From contig OZ252114.1 of assembly GCA_965248635.1 (NCBI GenBank), positions 434,001-498,000 on the forward strand: DNA of 64,000 nucleotides, in the 5' to 3' direction. The notes beneath the pieces were generated by a model. It saw nothing but the letters and a program-made list of their open reading frames with translations, searched no databases and was not told where the DNA came from. The translations under genes were made by a program, and so were the position numbers. The stretch comes from CBDAPI01 sp965248635. GTDB lineage: Bacteria > Acidobacteriota > UBA6911 > RPQK01 > CBDAPI01. Below are positions 1-7,484 of the stretch, in pieces (position 1 is the first letter of the stretch; each line of letters starts with the position of its first letter).

Positions 1-154
1 CACGTTGAGTTTCTTCGCCATGTTGCAAACTCCTCTTTCGGGATTCAACGAGTCCCAGCCAAGTTTCATTGCAACCATCCATCTCTTGTGTAATGCTCCT
101 CGGCTGTCGCAGGATAGGCAACCCGATCAGATTGCGCAAGAGTCCGGGTCTCCG

Positions 155-1624
155 ATGTCCAATCGCTATACCAGAGTCTCCAGTTTGAACTCCCCCGAAA
201 AGTTTCGCTCCCATCTGCAGGGACTTGGCCTGTCGCTGGGGTTCGACCATGAGCTCGAAGCGGGAACGGATTCACTCTTTGCCCAGTCACTCGAGATCGG
301 CCCAAGAAGCGTAGGAAACCGCTTTTGCGTCCTCCCCATGGAGGGCTGGGACGGGACTGAGGACGGCAAACCTTCGCTCTTGACCCGCCGGCGCTGGGAG
401 AATTTTGGCCGAAGTGGGGCCAAGCTCGTGTGGGGCGGCGAGGCGGTGGCTGTCCGACAGGATGGGAGGGCCAATCCCAACCAGCTCCTGATCAACGGGT
501 CCAATCAGGACTCGCTGGAGAGCCTGAGACTGCACTTGGTTCAGACTCACGAGCGGGAATTCGGGACCTCGAGAGATCTCCTCGTAGGTCTGCAGTTGAC
601 CCATTCAGGACGGTTCTCGCGACCCACAGACAAGGCGACACTGGAACCCAGGATCCTGTACCACCACCCGATCCTCGATCCCAAGTTCGGCATTCCCCCC
701 GACTACCCGTGCCTGACGGACTCCGAGATCGAAGAACTGACCGAGGATTTCGTGGTAGCCGCCGCCCGGGCCTGGAAGATCGGCTTCCATTTCGTCGATC
801 TCAAACACTGTCACGGCTACCTGGGGAATGAGCTCCTGAGCGCCAGGACCCGGGGCGGTCCCTACGGCGGATCCTTCCAGAATCGCACCCGCTTTCTTCG
901 CAATGTGATCTCCGGAATTCGAGCTGTGGCGCCCGAGCTTCAGATCGGAGTCCGCCTCAACGCGTTTGACATGGCCCCCTTCGAGAAGGATGCCTCGGGA
1001 CGAGGGGTCCCGGTCGAAGACAATGACTTCGCCCTGTTCGGTCAGCTTCGCACTCAGACCGGGGGCCCGGCATCGATCTCACCCCGACTCGGCGACCCGG
1101 ACGTTCAGGAAACTGTCCGCCTCATCCGGCTTCTGCGCAGTTTGGGCGTTCAGCTGATCTGCCTGAGCGGAGGCAGCCCCTACTACAATCCCCACATCCA
1201 AAGACCGGCCTTGTTCCCGCCCTCGGACGGGTATGAGCCACCAGAGGATCCTCTGGTGGGTGTAGACCGCCACATTCGCTTCACACGTTTCATCAAGGAG
1301 ACGTTTCCCGATCTTTTCGTGATCGGGTCGGGATACAGCTACCTGCAGGAGTGGCTCCCCCCCGTTGCCCACAGACAACTGCGGGAGAAGGCTGTTGACT
1401 TTGTCGGGTTGGGCAGAATGATGCTGGCCTATCCTCAGCTTCCGGCCCACGTCCTGGCAGGACAACCTCTGAACCGAAAGTCCCTGTGTCGAACCTTCAG
1501 TGATTGCACAACCGGCCCCCGCCAGGGACTCGTGTCAGGATGCTTCCCCCTCGATCCGTTCTACCGGGATCATCCACAAGGTGAGGAGTTGCGGAAGATC
1601 AAGAGGGAACGAAGAGGGTTCTAG
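155..1624 (+). CDS. Old Yellow Enzyme-like NADH:flavin oxidoreductase
   Basis: Predicted FMN-dependent TIM-barrel oxidoreductase of the OYE/NADH:flavin oxidoreductase family (about 489 residues from the chosen start). The N-terminal part has the family layout: an entry strand (IGPRSVGNRFCVLPMEGWDG), then LTRRRWENFGRSGAKLVWGGEAVAV, read here as the early FMN-binding strands. The central HFVDLKHCHGYLGNELLSAR carries the H-x-C-H-G-Y-L signature that contacts substrate and flavin, and the late strand DFVGLGRMMLAYP is the phosphate-binding end. The reading frame is open from base 5, but the first 50 codons look unlike the family, so the ATG at 155 (MSNRYTRV) is preferred. The substrate cannot be told from sequence. 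No 4Fe-4S/NADH domain of the 2,4-dienoyl-CoA reductase type follows. It ends just before a convergent Gfo/Idh/MocA gene. Confidence 0.85.
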   Translation: MSNRYTRVSSLNSPEKFRSHLQGLGLSLGFDHELEAGTDSLFAQSLEIGPRSVGNRFCVLPMEGWDGTEDGKPSLLTRRRWENFGRSGAKLVWGGEAVAVRQDGRANPNQLLINGSNQDSLESLRLHLVQTHEREFGTSRDLLVGLQLTHSGRFSRPTDKATLEPRILYHHPILDPKFGIPPDYPCLTDSEIEELTEDFVVAAARAWKIGFHFVDLKHCHGYLGNELLSARTRGGPYGGSFQNRTRFLRNVISGIRAVAPELQIGVRLNAFDMAPFEKDASGRGVPVEDNDFALFGQLRTQTGGPASISPRLGDPDVQETVRLIRLLRSLGVQLICLSGGSPYYNPHIQRPALFPPSDGYEPPEDPLVGVDRHIRFTRFIKETFPDLFVIGSGYSYLQEWLPPVAHRQLREKAVDFVGLGRMMLAYPQLPAHVLAGQPLNRKSLCRTFSDCTTGPRQGLVSGCFPLDPFYRDHPQGEELRKIKRERRGF

Positions 1625-1639
1625 GAGCTAGATTACTGG

Positions 1640-2671
1640 TTACCGAATCTCGTCAAGCCTTATACTACGACTCGATTCATACGATTTTCGGGCGGCAAGT
1701 GCTACGCGGAGGGCTTCCACACCGTCCTCGACCTGGATTCGAGGCTGATGCCCATGGGTTACGTTGAGCGCAAAATCTCTCAGTTGAAGGCGGTAGGCAT
1801 CCTCAAATCGCTGGGGAAAGTAGGGAACTGTGTCATGCGAGACGCAGTTTTCGGTCAGCACCTGGATCGGTGTCTCTCGCAGATACCCGATACGAATCGT
1901 CCCCTCGGTACCCAGAATCTCTGTTGAGATATCGTAGCCATAGACCCCGTTTCGACTCAGATCCACCTGACCAATCGCCCCACTCTCAAACTGCAGGTTG
2001 ACGACAGCGTTGTCGATGTCTCCGATCTCGCCAATTTCCGGGTATACCAGGACTCCCCCGCTGCTGAACACTTCCCGGACCGGACCCATGAACCAGAGAG
2101 CGAGATCAAAATCATGGATTCCCATGTCCACGAAGATCCCTCCTGAACTCTCGGGGTTCAGATAGTCCAGTGACGGGCGATAGGGATCGCGGGAACTGGA
2201 CTTGAACAGCACGCTACGACCCAGCGTCCCCTCCCCAATCCTGGCTTTGGCAGCCGCGTAGCCCGGGTCGTAACGGCGCATGAAACCCATCTGAAAAAGG
2301 ACTTCTGACTTTCCAACCAGGTCTCGTAAGGCCGTCGAGTCTTGCAGGGTTACCGACAGGGGTTTTTCACAGAACACAGGTTTTCCCCAGGACAGCGCCG
2401 ACTCGGCGATCTGGCGGTGGGTGCGAGTCGGCGAGACAATGATCACCGCCTCGACCGAGGGATCCTGAATGAGTTCTTCGGGTTCTCGATAGCAGCGCGT
2501 TTTCGGCCAGCGCTCGGCAATGAAGCCAAAGGTCGCCGGATCCGGATCGGCTGCGGCTGTCAGTCTGGTTTCGTGAATCGTTCCTGCCAGATGACCGGCA
2601 TAGATTCTGCCCAGGCGGCCCAGACCGACAAGTCCAACCTGAACAACCTCTCTACTACGAGTTCCAGGCAT
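1640..2671 (-). CDS. Gfo/Idh/MocA family dehydrogenase, inositol 2-dehydrogenase-like
   Basis: NAD(P)-dependent dehydrogenase of 343 residues. An N-terminal Rossmann fold starts with GLVGLGRLGRIYAGHLAG (GxGxxG at about residues 15-20). It is followed by the family motif CEKPLS (about 95-100), whose Lys is catalytic, and a C-terminal sheet domain with GGIFVDMGIHDFDLALWFMG. The D-M-G-I-H-D-x-D pattern supplies the Asp/His of the active site. The closest family by eye is myo-inositol 2-dehydrogenase, but scyllo-inositol and other sugars are equally possible. Length is normal for the family. It lies tail to tail with the OYE-like gene, 15 bp away, so it is probably a separate transcription unit. 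Confidence 0.85.
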   Translation of the reverse strand: MPGTRSREVVQVGLVGLGRLGRIYAGHLAGTIHETRLTAAADPDPATFGFIAERWPKTRCYREPEELIQDPSVEAVIIVSPTRTHRQIAESALSWGKPVFCEKPLSVTLQDSTALRDLVGKSEVLFQMGFMRRYDPGYAAAKARIGEGTLGRSVLFKSSSRDPYRPSLDYLNPESSGGIFVDMGIHDFDLALWFMGPVREVFSSGGVLVYPEIGEIGDIDNAVVNLQFESGAIGQVDLSRNGVYGYDISTEILGTEGTIRIGYLRETPIQVLTENCVSHDTVPYFPQRFEDAYRLQLRDFALNVTHGHQPRIQVEDGVEALRVALAARKSYESSRSIRLDEIR

Positions 2672-2820
2672 CGTGAATCAGTTAAAGTCGACCTGGGCGC
2701 CGATTGATGCCGACCTTTCTGCTCATGTGTTTGCCTCTCGCCCTGCCTGGTTACCTTTTGATTCTGGCACTACGGACCGGTTTTTTCCAGTAGGAACTCC
2801 CCCTTGAATCCCGAGGGTCC

Positions 2821-3965
2821 TCAGTCCTGATTCTGTGGCTCGAAAGTGACCTCCAGGCTCAAGCTCACCGGCATTCCCGTGTCAGGCGCTATTTTCAGGT
2901 TGTCGGCGACGTAGGAAACCTTGATCTTCCTGATGTCCCGAAGATCTTCTGTCAGACCCCGAACCTCCAGGATGGAGGTAGCATTAGCCTCGAGATAGAC
3001 TTCGTCGGGAACGCGAATGGCCGCGGGGCCGACCACCCTCAGCAGTCGATACGTAATGTCGGAAGTATTCTCAATCCGAACGTAGGCGCGATCCCGGCCG
3101 CGGATCGTGATGGCCGGGTTCTTGACCGTGATTGACTGCTCAAAAATGGGTCTCAGATAGGGCTCTTCGCCAATCAGGAGTTCTCCGAAGTACACCGCCG
3201 TACGCCGTTCAAAGAGAGCCTTCCTGATCGCCTCGGCCGTTCTCTCTGTGGCGAAGACAAGAGTGAGAGGGCGGTGATCGCCCTGGTGAACGTGATAGTC
3301 CAGATTGAGTGGTTTGTGGATATCGGAATTGCTCAGCATCGTCAGCTTCTTGTCCAGGCACCAGCGGTGGGCATCGGGATAGTACTCCCGCTCATTGACC
3401 ACTTCGATTCCGTGGAGCATCCCTGCTTCGACCAGTTCCGTATGTTCCGGATACCAGCGCGCTACCTGGTCTGGCTGCTGTCCTTCCCATCCCGGATGAT
3501 TCCAGAAGACAAAGCCCCCTTGATCGATCGCCGCTTTGACCGCATCCCGCCACTCCTCCTGCTCGACAGAGCAACATTCTCCAGAAAAATGGCATTCAGA
3601 TGGCCTGGTGGCATGCTCCTTGTAACTTCAGAGCCTTTGATCACCAGGATGTCCAGCTGATCACCGTGGGGCTTGGCGATCTCGTAAGAGCGATCGTGGT
3701 TGGTGGGAAGATCTTCATGGTGAGGCTGATACTCAATATGGTCTGTGATGGCGATGGCATCCAACCCTTCCCGCCAGGCCTCCTCACTTCGTATGTCCGG
3801 CCACACCGACCCGTCGGAGAACACCGTGTGGATGTGAAAGTCGCACTTGAGAGTCTTGTATCCGGGGATATCGGGAATCCGAACCTCTTTACGATACCTG
3901 TTCTGGGCTCCCGCTACGCCTGCCAGAAAGATGAACAGAATCGTAAAAACACCAAGTCTTCTCAT
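2821..3965 (-). pseudogene. secreted PHP-domain hydrolase, split by one frameshift
   Basis: A single PHP-family metallohydrolase of about 380 residues is spread over two frames. The 5' part (from the ATG at 3965) has a signal peptide (MRRLGVFTILFIFLAGVAGA) and the metal-binding motif CDFHIHTVFSDG, then AIAITDHIEYQPH. The 3' part holds NEREYYP and LTMLSNSDIHKP, typical late PHP motifs, and a C-terminal beta domain. Between them, around 3570-3580, the frame must shift: after FLENVA the next good coding is in another frame (EQEEWRDAVKAAIDQGGFVF, then WNHPGW) and runs without a gap into MLHGIEVVNE. This fits loss of one base. GAGG lies 7 bases before the chosen ATG. It may be a real pseudogene or an assembly error. 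Relatives of this hydrolase class recur at 27-28 and 37-47 kb. Confidence 0.75.
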
Positions 3966-4161
3966 ATGCAAACCTCACTCCTTGGGATAGTTCTCAGAAA
4001 AGATACCAACCGGCGCCCGGATTAGTAAATCAGGAGTCTCCGGTCGCTCACGTTCCCGGCTCCGCTCCACCCTCGGCAAATCTCAAGGAGCCCCAAGCGT
4101 AAGCGCGGGGAGAAAACTACAGGGGACCGCCCTGAGTCCGTCCAAAACAGGGTCCTGGCAG

Positions 4162-4185
4162 CGTTGGAACGTTGAAACGTTGGAA
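4162..4185. repeat. three copies of an 8-bp tandem repeat (CGTTGGAA type)
   Basis: CGTTGGAA, CGTTGAAA and CGTTGGAA follow each other directly downstream of the stop codon of the DUF1111 gene. A different short tandem array sits at the other end of that gene (5445-5472). The remaining 3966-4161 holds no gene that can be supported, only an imperfect hairpin (CCCC..GGGG, 4091-4110) without a T-tract. Confidence 0.7.
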
Positions 4186-4189
4186 CCTT

Positions 4190-5467
4190 CTACAAAGACT
4201 TCAGGAACGCCAGCAGGGCCCGGGTCTGCTCGTCCGAAAGCGCCTCAAAGGCAACCCGGACCGGCTCTGCCTCGGCTCCATGCATCAGGATGGCCTCCCT
4301 CAGGTTGGACGCCCTCCCGTCATGCAGAAAGGGGCCTCGAAAGCGGACCCCCCAGAGCGGTACCGTACGGACTTCGTCGGGTTGCGCATCCGCCTGCCCA
4401 ATTCCGTCGCCCGTTCCTACCTGATGGAGGAGGAAATCACTGTAGGGAAAGAACCGCTTGAAGCTGAGGGCAGGCGAAGAAGCCGGGCCGGTTTCAAGAG
4501 ATTCAACGTGACAGCTGTGGCAGCGCAGACTGCGAAAGATCTGCTCGCCGTGTAGCACCTCCTGGCTGATCTCTCCCCTGGTCGGGGGACCCAGCAGACG
4601 CAAGAAGTTAGCGAAGTTATCGACTCCCCTCAGTCCCGTGGTGATATCCGGAGCATCCTCGGGGTCGGGAGCCGGATCAATCAGCTCCAGGAGTTCACAG
4701 TCGACACCATAGGGGCAGGCCTCCCGGGGAAACAGAACATTGGTTATGCCCATCTCATCCCGATAGGCCTCGGCGCCAAACGTGAACAGGCTCGACTGCT
4801 GGGCTTTCCAGCCGAAGCGGCCAACCCTGACTTCACCACTGTCCCGATCCAGGACCCTGGCGGCCCGGCCGCTGATCCCGTCTCCGTCAGAATCATCCGG
4901 GTCTGCCAGCGCGATCAGAGCTTCGTCAGGGACCGCCTCTACCAGACCGTTCCCGAACAGGGCAAGTGACTTCCGGTGGGCGACAGCGTTTGCTTCGGGT
5001 GGAATTCGAGCCTGAATCGAGTGGATGGGGAGAGAGAACATCTGGAAGTTGGACCCGCCGGGGAACTCCTCAAAGCGGCCGTCCTCGTGCAGAATTCCGG
5101 CCCGATTCTCCATGACGGTTCCGGAGCCCCCAATGGCGGGAATGGAGTGACAGAGGGCACAGGAGCGGCCGTTGAAAACTGGGCCGAGTCCTTCGGCTGC
5201 GTCCTCCACCTCCAGAAAATCCTCCAGGCCCAGTCGAAAAAGCTCGAACTCTTCAGCCGTGATGCCGCTGATCGGGTCGCCCATGAAGGTTCCCACTACA
5301 CTTTCGGCTGGCTGAGACGTTTTCGACACGATGCCCGTTCGCCTCTGGTATTTCCACTGCAATCCAAACAGCAAACTGCCAGACAAGAGGCTGATCAGGA
5401 GACAGGTAAGGTAGCCCCGCAGCCACGGAGTTCTACGTTCAATCACGTTCCACGTTCCACGTTCCAC
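4190..5467 (-). CDS. DUF1111-type di-heme cytochrome (putative peroxidase/thiol oxidoreductase)
   Basis: Membrane-anchored c-type cytochrome of the DUF1111 (di-haem oxidoreductase) family, up to 425 residues. An N-terminal hydrophobic segment (about residues 16-36) is followed by heme motif 1 in GPVFNGRSCALCHSIPAIGG (C-A-L-C-H, about 100), the family stretch VGRFGWKAQQSSLFTFG...DEMGITN and heme motif 2 in LRCHSCHVESL (C-H-S-C-H). The C-terminal FLHDGRASNLREAILMHGAE is the usual third conserved block. No ATG precedes the anchor. The frame opens with GTG at 5467 and has another GTG at 5446, both built by a heptad repeat, so the start is uncertain. It is the last gene of an apparent porin-cupredoxin-cytochrome operon. 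Family members are proposed periplasmic electron-transfer proteins or peroxidases, and some are iron-regulated. Function here is inferred. Confidence 0.85.
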   Translation of the reverse strand: MERGTWNVIERRTPWLRGYLTCLLISLLSGSLLFGLQWKYQRRTGIVSKTSQPAESVVGTFMGDPISGITAEEFELFRLGLEDFLEVEDAAEGLGPVFNGRSCALCHSIPAIGGSGTVMENRAGILHEDGRFEEFPGGSNFQMFSLPIHSIQARIPPEANAVAHRKSLALFGNGLVEAVPDEALIALADPDDSDGDGISGRAARVLDRDSGEVRVGRFGWKAQQSSLFTFGAEAYRDEMGITNVLFPREACPYGVDCELLELIDPAPDPEDAPDITTGLRGVDNFANFLRLLGPPTRGEISQEVLHGEQIFRSLRCHSCHVESLETGPASSPALSFKRFFPYSDFLLHQVGTGDGIGQADAQPDEVRTVPLWGVRFRGPFLHDGRASNLREAILMHGAEAEPVRVAFEALSDEQTRALLAFLKSL

Positions 5468-5472
5468 GTTTT
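5445..5472. repeat. four tandem heptamers (ACGTTCC) at the 5' end of the DUF1111 gene
   Basis: ACGTTCC occurs three times in a row, then ACGTTTT, and a further ACGTTCA sits at 5435-5441. The array overlaps the first codons of the DUF1111 frame and supplies its only candidate start codons (GTG on the minus strand) together with GGAAC runs that could act as weak ribosome-binding sites. Confidence 0.8.
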
Positions 5473-5479
5473 ACCTGCT

Positions 5480-5995
5480 TCATTCTCTTTCTCCTCTTTC
5501 CTCGGGGCCCGATGGAGTCTCTTGCTTCTTGTGACCGGCCACCTTAATCACTCCGCGCATGGAGGCGTGCCCGGCTCCGCACACGCGAGAGCATTCGAAA
5601 CGATACTTGCCCGCTTCGTCAGCTCGGAACATGACCTTTGCCTGACCCTTTCCCCGGGCTGGAATCTCGACGTCAATGTCGGTTCCCACAATCTTGAATC
5701 CGTGCTTTACATCCTGACTGGACAGTACGATTTCCAGAGTGGTTCCGGCTTCCACTTTGATCCTGGAGGGCACGAACTTGAAACGCTTCGCCTTGACCTT
5801 GACCTGTTTGATGGGTTCCACCAGAACCGTCTCACTCTCGGCACTCAGGTTTAGGAAGAGGCCCAGAAACCCGGCTGAGCCCAGAAGTCCCGCCAGAAAC
5901 AAGAGTCTTTCTGTTGACCTCAAGGAAGGGCAATGAGCAGAGCGAATCATCTGGAATCTGGAATTTTGAATCTGGAATTCGCAATCCTTCCCCAT
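5480..5995 (-). CDS. CuA-type single-domain cupredoxin (COX2-like), membrane-anchored
   Basis: A cupredoxin of about 171 residues. After a short polar N-terminus comes one hydrophobic anchor (LLFLAGLLGSAGFLGLFL, about residues 30-47), then a beta-sandwich with KAKRFKFVPSRIKVEAGTTL. Copper ligands of the binuclear CuA type are visible: His in SQDVKHGFKIVG, and CSRVCGAGHASM giving Cys, Cys, His and Met in the COX2 spacing C-x3-C-x3-H-x2-M. The usual Glu of CSE is Arg here, but that position binds through its backbone. No subunit I gene is nearby, so this is not a plain terminal oxidase; it more likely passes electrons to the di-heme DUF1111 protein encoded 12 bp downstream. The start is the ATG of TGATG at 5995, which overlaps the porin stop codon and implies translational coupling. 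The first residues are coded by another heptad array. Confidence 0.85.
   Translation of the reverse strand: MGKDCEFQIQNSRFQMIRSAHCPSLRSTERLLFLAGLLGSAGFLGLFLNLSAESETVLVEPIKQVKVKAKRFKFVPSRIKVEAGTTLEIVLSSQDVKHGFKIVGTDIDVEIPARGKGQAKVMFRADEAGKYRFECSRVCGAGHASMRGVIKVAGHKKQETPSGPEERGERE
5949..5983. repeat. five tandem heptamers (ATCTGGA type) inside the cupredoxin N-terminus
   Basis: ATCTGGA, ATCTGGA, ATTTTGA, ATCTGGA, ATTCGCA run head to tail. The same 7-bp period, with a different unit, is found 480 bp away at the next gene boundary of the operon. The array falls within the first codons of the cupredoxin gene and codes for part of its variable N-terminal tail. Confidence 0.75.
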
Positions 5996-7368
5996 CAAAA
6001 CCACCACCCAATTCCAAAATTCCAGCGGTTCAACGCTTTTACAACAGAACTGCGGTTCTCCATGATGTTGTAGTCAAATTTGAAGGCGATATCGGGATGC
6101 GGGAAGTAGGTCAACCCCAGCACGTGGGCGGAACGGGCCCACTGCTTCAAAGGAAGAAAGCCTGCCGGCATCCGAAACTGGGTATCGAAATTCTCGTACC
6201 GGTAGAAGGCCACCAGCTGATGAGAGAACTCCAGAGGCAGAAGCTGGAACCCGCCTTCCAGATAATAGCCTCGCATCTTTTCGGCCAGGTTCGGGTTGAC
6301 TCCGCTCTGCAGCTGGATGGCCCGGTTCATCTCGGCAGCATCCCCGAGATGGGTGATGGCAAACTGGCCCCGCGTTGAAAGGCGATTCCAGCTCCATTCT
6401 CCATCGAACTCGAAGATTTTAGTTCTTCCCGACAGGTCAAAATCGAAGCCCGTGTTGCCCATCCAGAAGCTGGTGCCCAGGTTGACATTGGGAATCCCGG
6501 CATATTCCAGCCGACCAACGCCGGCGAGGTGGCTGGCATGATCAAGGAAGCCCTTCTGGCGGCCGGCTCTGAAGCCTTCGTCAGCCGAGAAAAAGGAGGC
6601 GTTGAGACTGCTCATGCCAAACGCTTTAAAGGAGAACCCTTTCCCCAGGTCTCCTACCAGTCCAGCACCCTGGCCGAACCAGGTCGTGGGAAGAATCACA
6701 GTGTCAACGAAGGGTCTCTCCACACCGTTAAAGCTGGCGGGTTCGTGCCTTTCATTCACGATTCCCATAGGAGTGAGCATCATCCCGGCCCGAAAACTGA
6801 AGTTCGGATTCAGGACAAAATCCAGGTAGGCCTGTTCCAGCTCCAGCTCGCCGCTCGCCTCTCCCCCCTCGACCAGGGCGTGCTCGAGCTCCAGTTCTCC
6901 GACGAAACTGATGCGGTCGTTGAATTTGTGTCCGAAGAGAAGCACAAAACGGTGGAAGTCGAGAACGGTCGGATTCAGGTTGTCATGGTTGACGTGCATT
7001 TCCATGTAGCCGCCGTAGGGAACACGACCCTCGGGTCCAGGATCGGCCGCCACAACCTGGTCTTGAGGGTGATCGTCAGAGGCTTCCTCCGATTCCGCGC
7101 TGACTTCAGTAGCCAGGTCTTCAGCTTCCTCCGCTAGCGTCAGGGAGGCCTGGACGAGGGTTCCAGCCTCCTCCTCGGGCAATAGTCTGGCCAGACCGGT
7201 CAGGATCTGTTCCAGGCCTTTTTCCACCCGGGACAGGCGCGCTTCCAGATCATCCAGGCGAGCCTCTGCTTCGGAATCCTGCGCTTTCACCTCACCAGGT
7301 TGAATCTGCGCCAAAAGTGTGTTTATTGGAAAAAAGAGAATCAGAAATGTTACTACCCGAGAAGTCAC
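5995..7368 (-). CDS. outer-membrane porin-like beta-barrel with N-terminal coiled coil
   Basis: Predicted outer-membrane channel of about 457 residues. AGGAGG lies 6 bases before a GTG at 7368, giving a clean signal peptide (MTSRVVTFLILFFPINTLLA), so this start is preferred to the upstream GTG at 7392. A helical region follows (ARLDDLEARLSRVEKGLEQI, then more Glu/Ala-rich sequence to about residue 110), as in trimeric porins with a periplasmic coiled coil. The rest has alternating aromatic strands such as GGYMEMHVN, FRAGMMLTPMGIV and GIGWWF, and the last residue is Phe, the classic C-terminal barrel signal. It heads an operon with the CuA cupredoxin (TGATG overlap) and the DUF1111 cytochrome. 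Substrate unknown; the context suggests a metal or redox-related solute. Confidence 0.8.
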   Translation of the reverse strand: MTSRVVTFLILFFPINTLLAQIQPGEVKAQDSEAEARLDDLEARLSRVEKGLEQILTGLARLLPEEEAGTLVQASLTLAEEAEDLATEVSAESEEASDDHPQDQVVAADPGPEGRVPYGGYMEMHVNHDNLNPTVLDFHRFVLLFGHKFNDRISFVGELELEHALVEGGEASGELELEQAYLDFVLNPNFSFRAGMMLTPMGIVNERHEPASFNGVERPFVDTVILPTTWFGQGAGLVGDLGKGFSFKAFGMSSLNASFFSADEGFRAGRQKGFLDHASHLAGVGRLEYAGIPNVNLGTSFWMGNTGFDFDLSGRTKIFEFDGEWSWNRLSTRGQFAITHLGDAAEMNRAIQLQSGVNPNLAEKMRGYYLEGGFQLLPLEFSHQLVAFYRYENFDTQFRMPAGFLPLKQWARSAHVLGLTYFPHPDIAFKFDYNIMENRSSVVKALNRWNFGIGWWF

Positions 7369-7426
7369 AGCATCCCTCCTACTAGAAACCACTCAATGAG
7401 AATGATTTGAGATTCCTAATAAAAAG

Positions 7427-7442
7427 TTTAGCCTAGACTAAA
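7427..7442. promoter_or_regulatory. 16-bp near-perfect palindrome in a divergent promoter region
   Basis: TTTAGCCTAGACTAAA matches its own reverse complement at 14 of 16 positions (TTTAG-Y-CTAG-R-CTAAA). It lies in the AT-rich gap between the minus-strand porin operon (start 7368) and the plus-strand MFS gene (start 7485). The shape is like operators of DtxR/MntR/IdeR-type metal repressors. A TGAGAATGATT sequence, like half of a Fur box, sits 20 bp away at 7397-7407. The nature of the regulator is inference. Confidence 0.45.
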
Positions 7443-7484
7443 ACAGAGGTCAACAGAGAACGACAGTGACTGCGTTGCGGGTCG

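Noticed and set aside
4091..4110. Hairpin CCCC..GGGG as terminator of the DUF1111 operon
   Set aside because: The stem is interrupted by a bulge and no T-tract follows on the minus strand.
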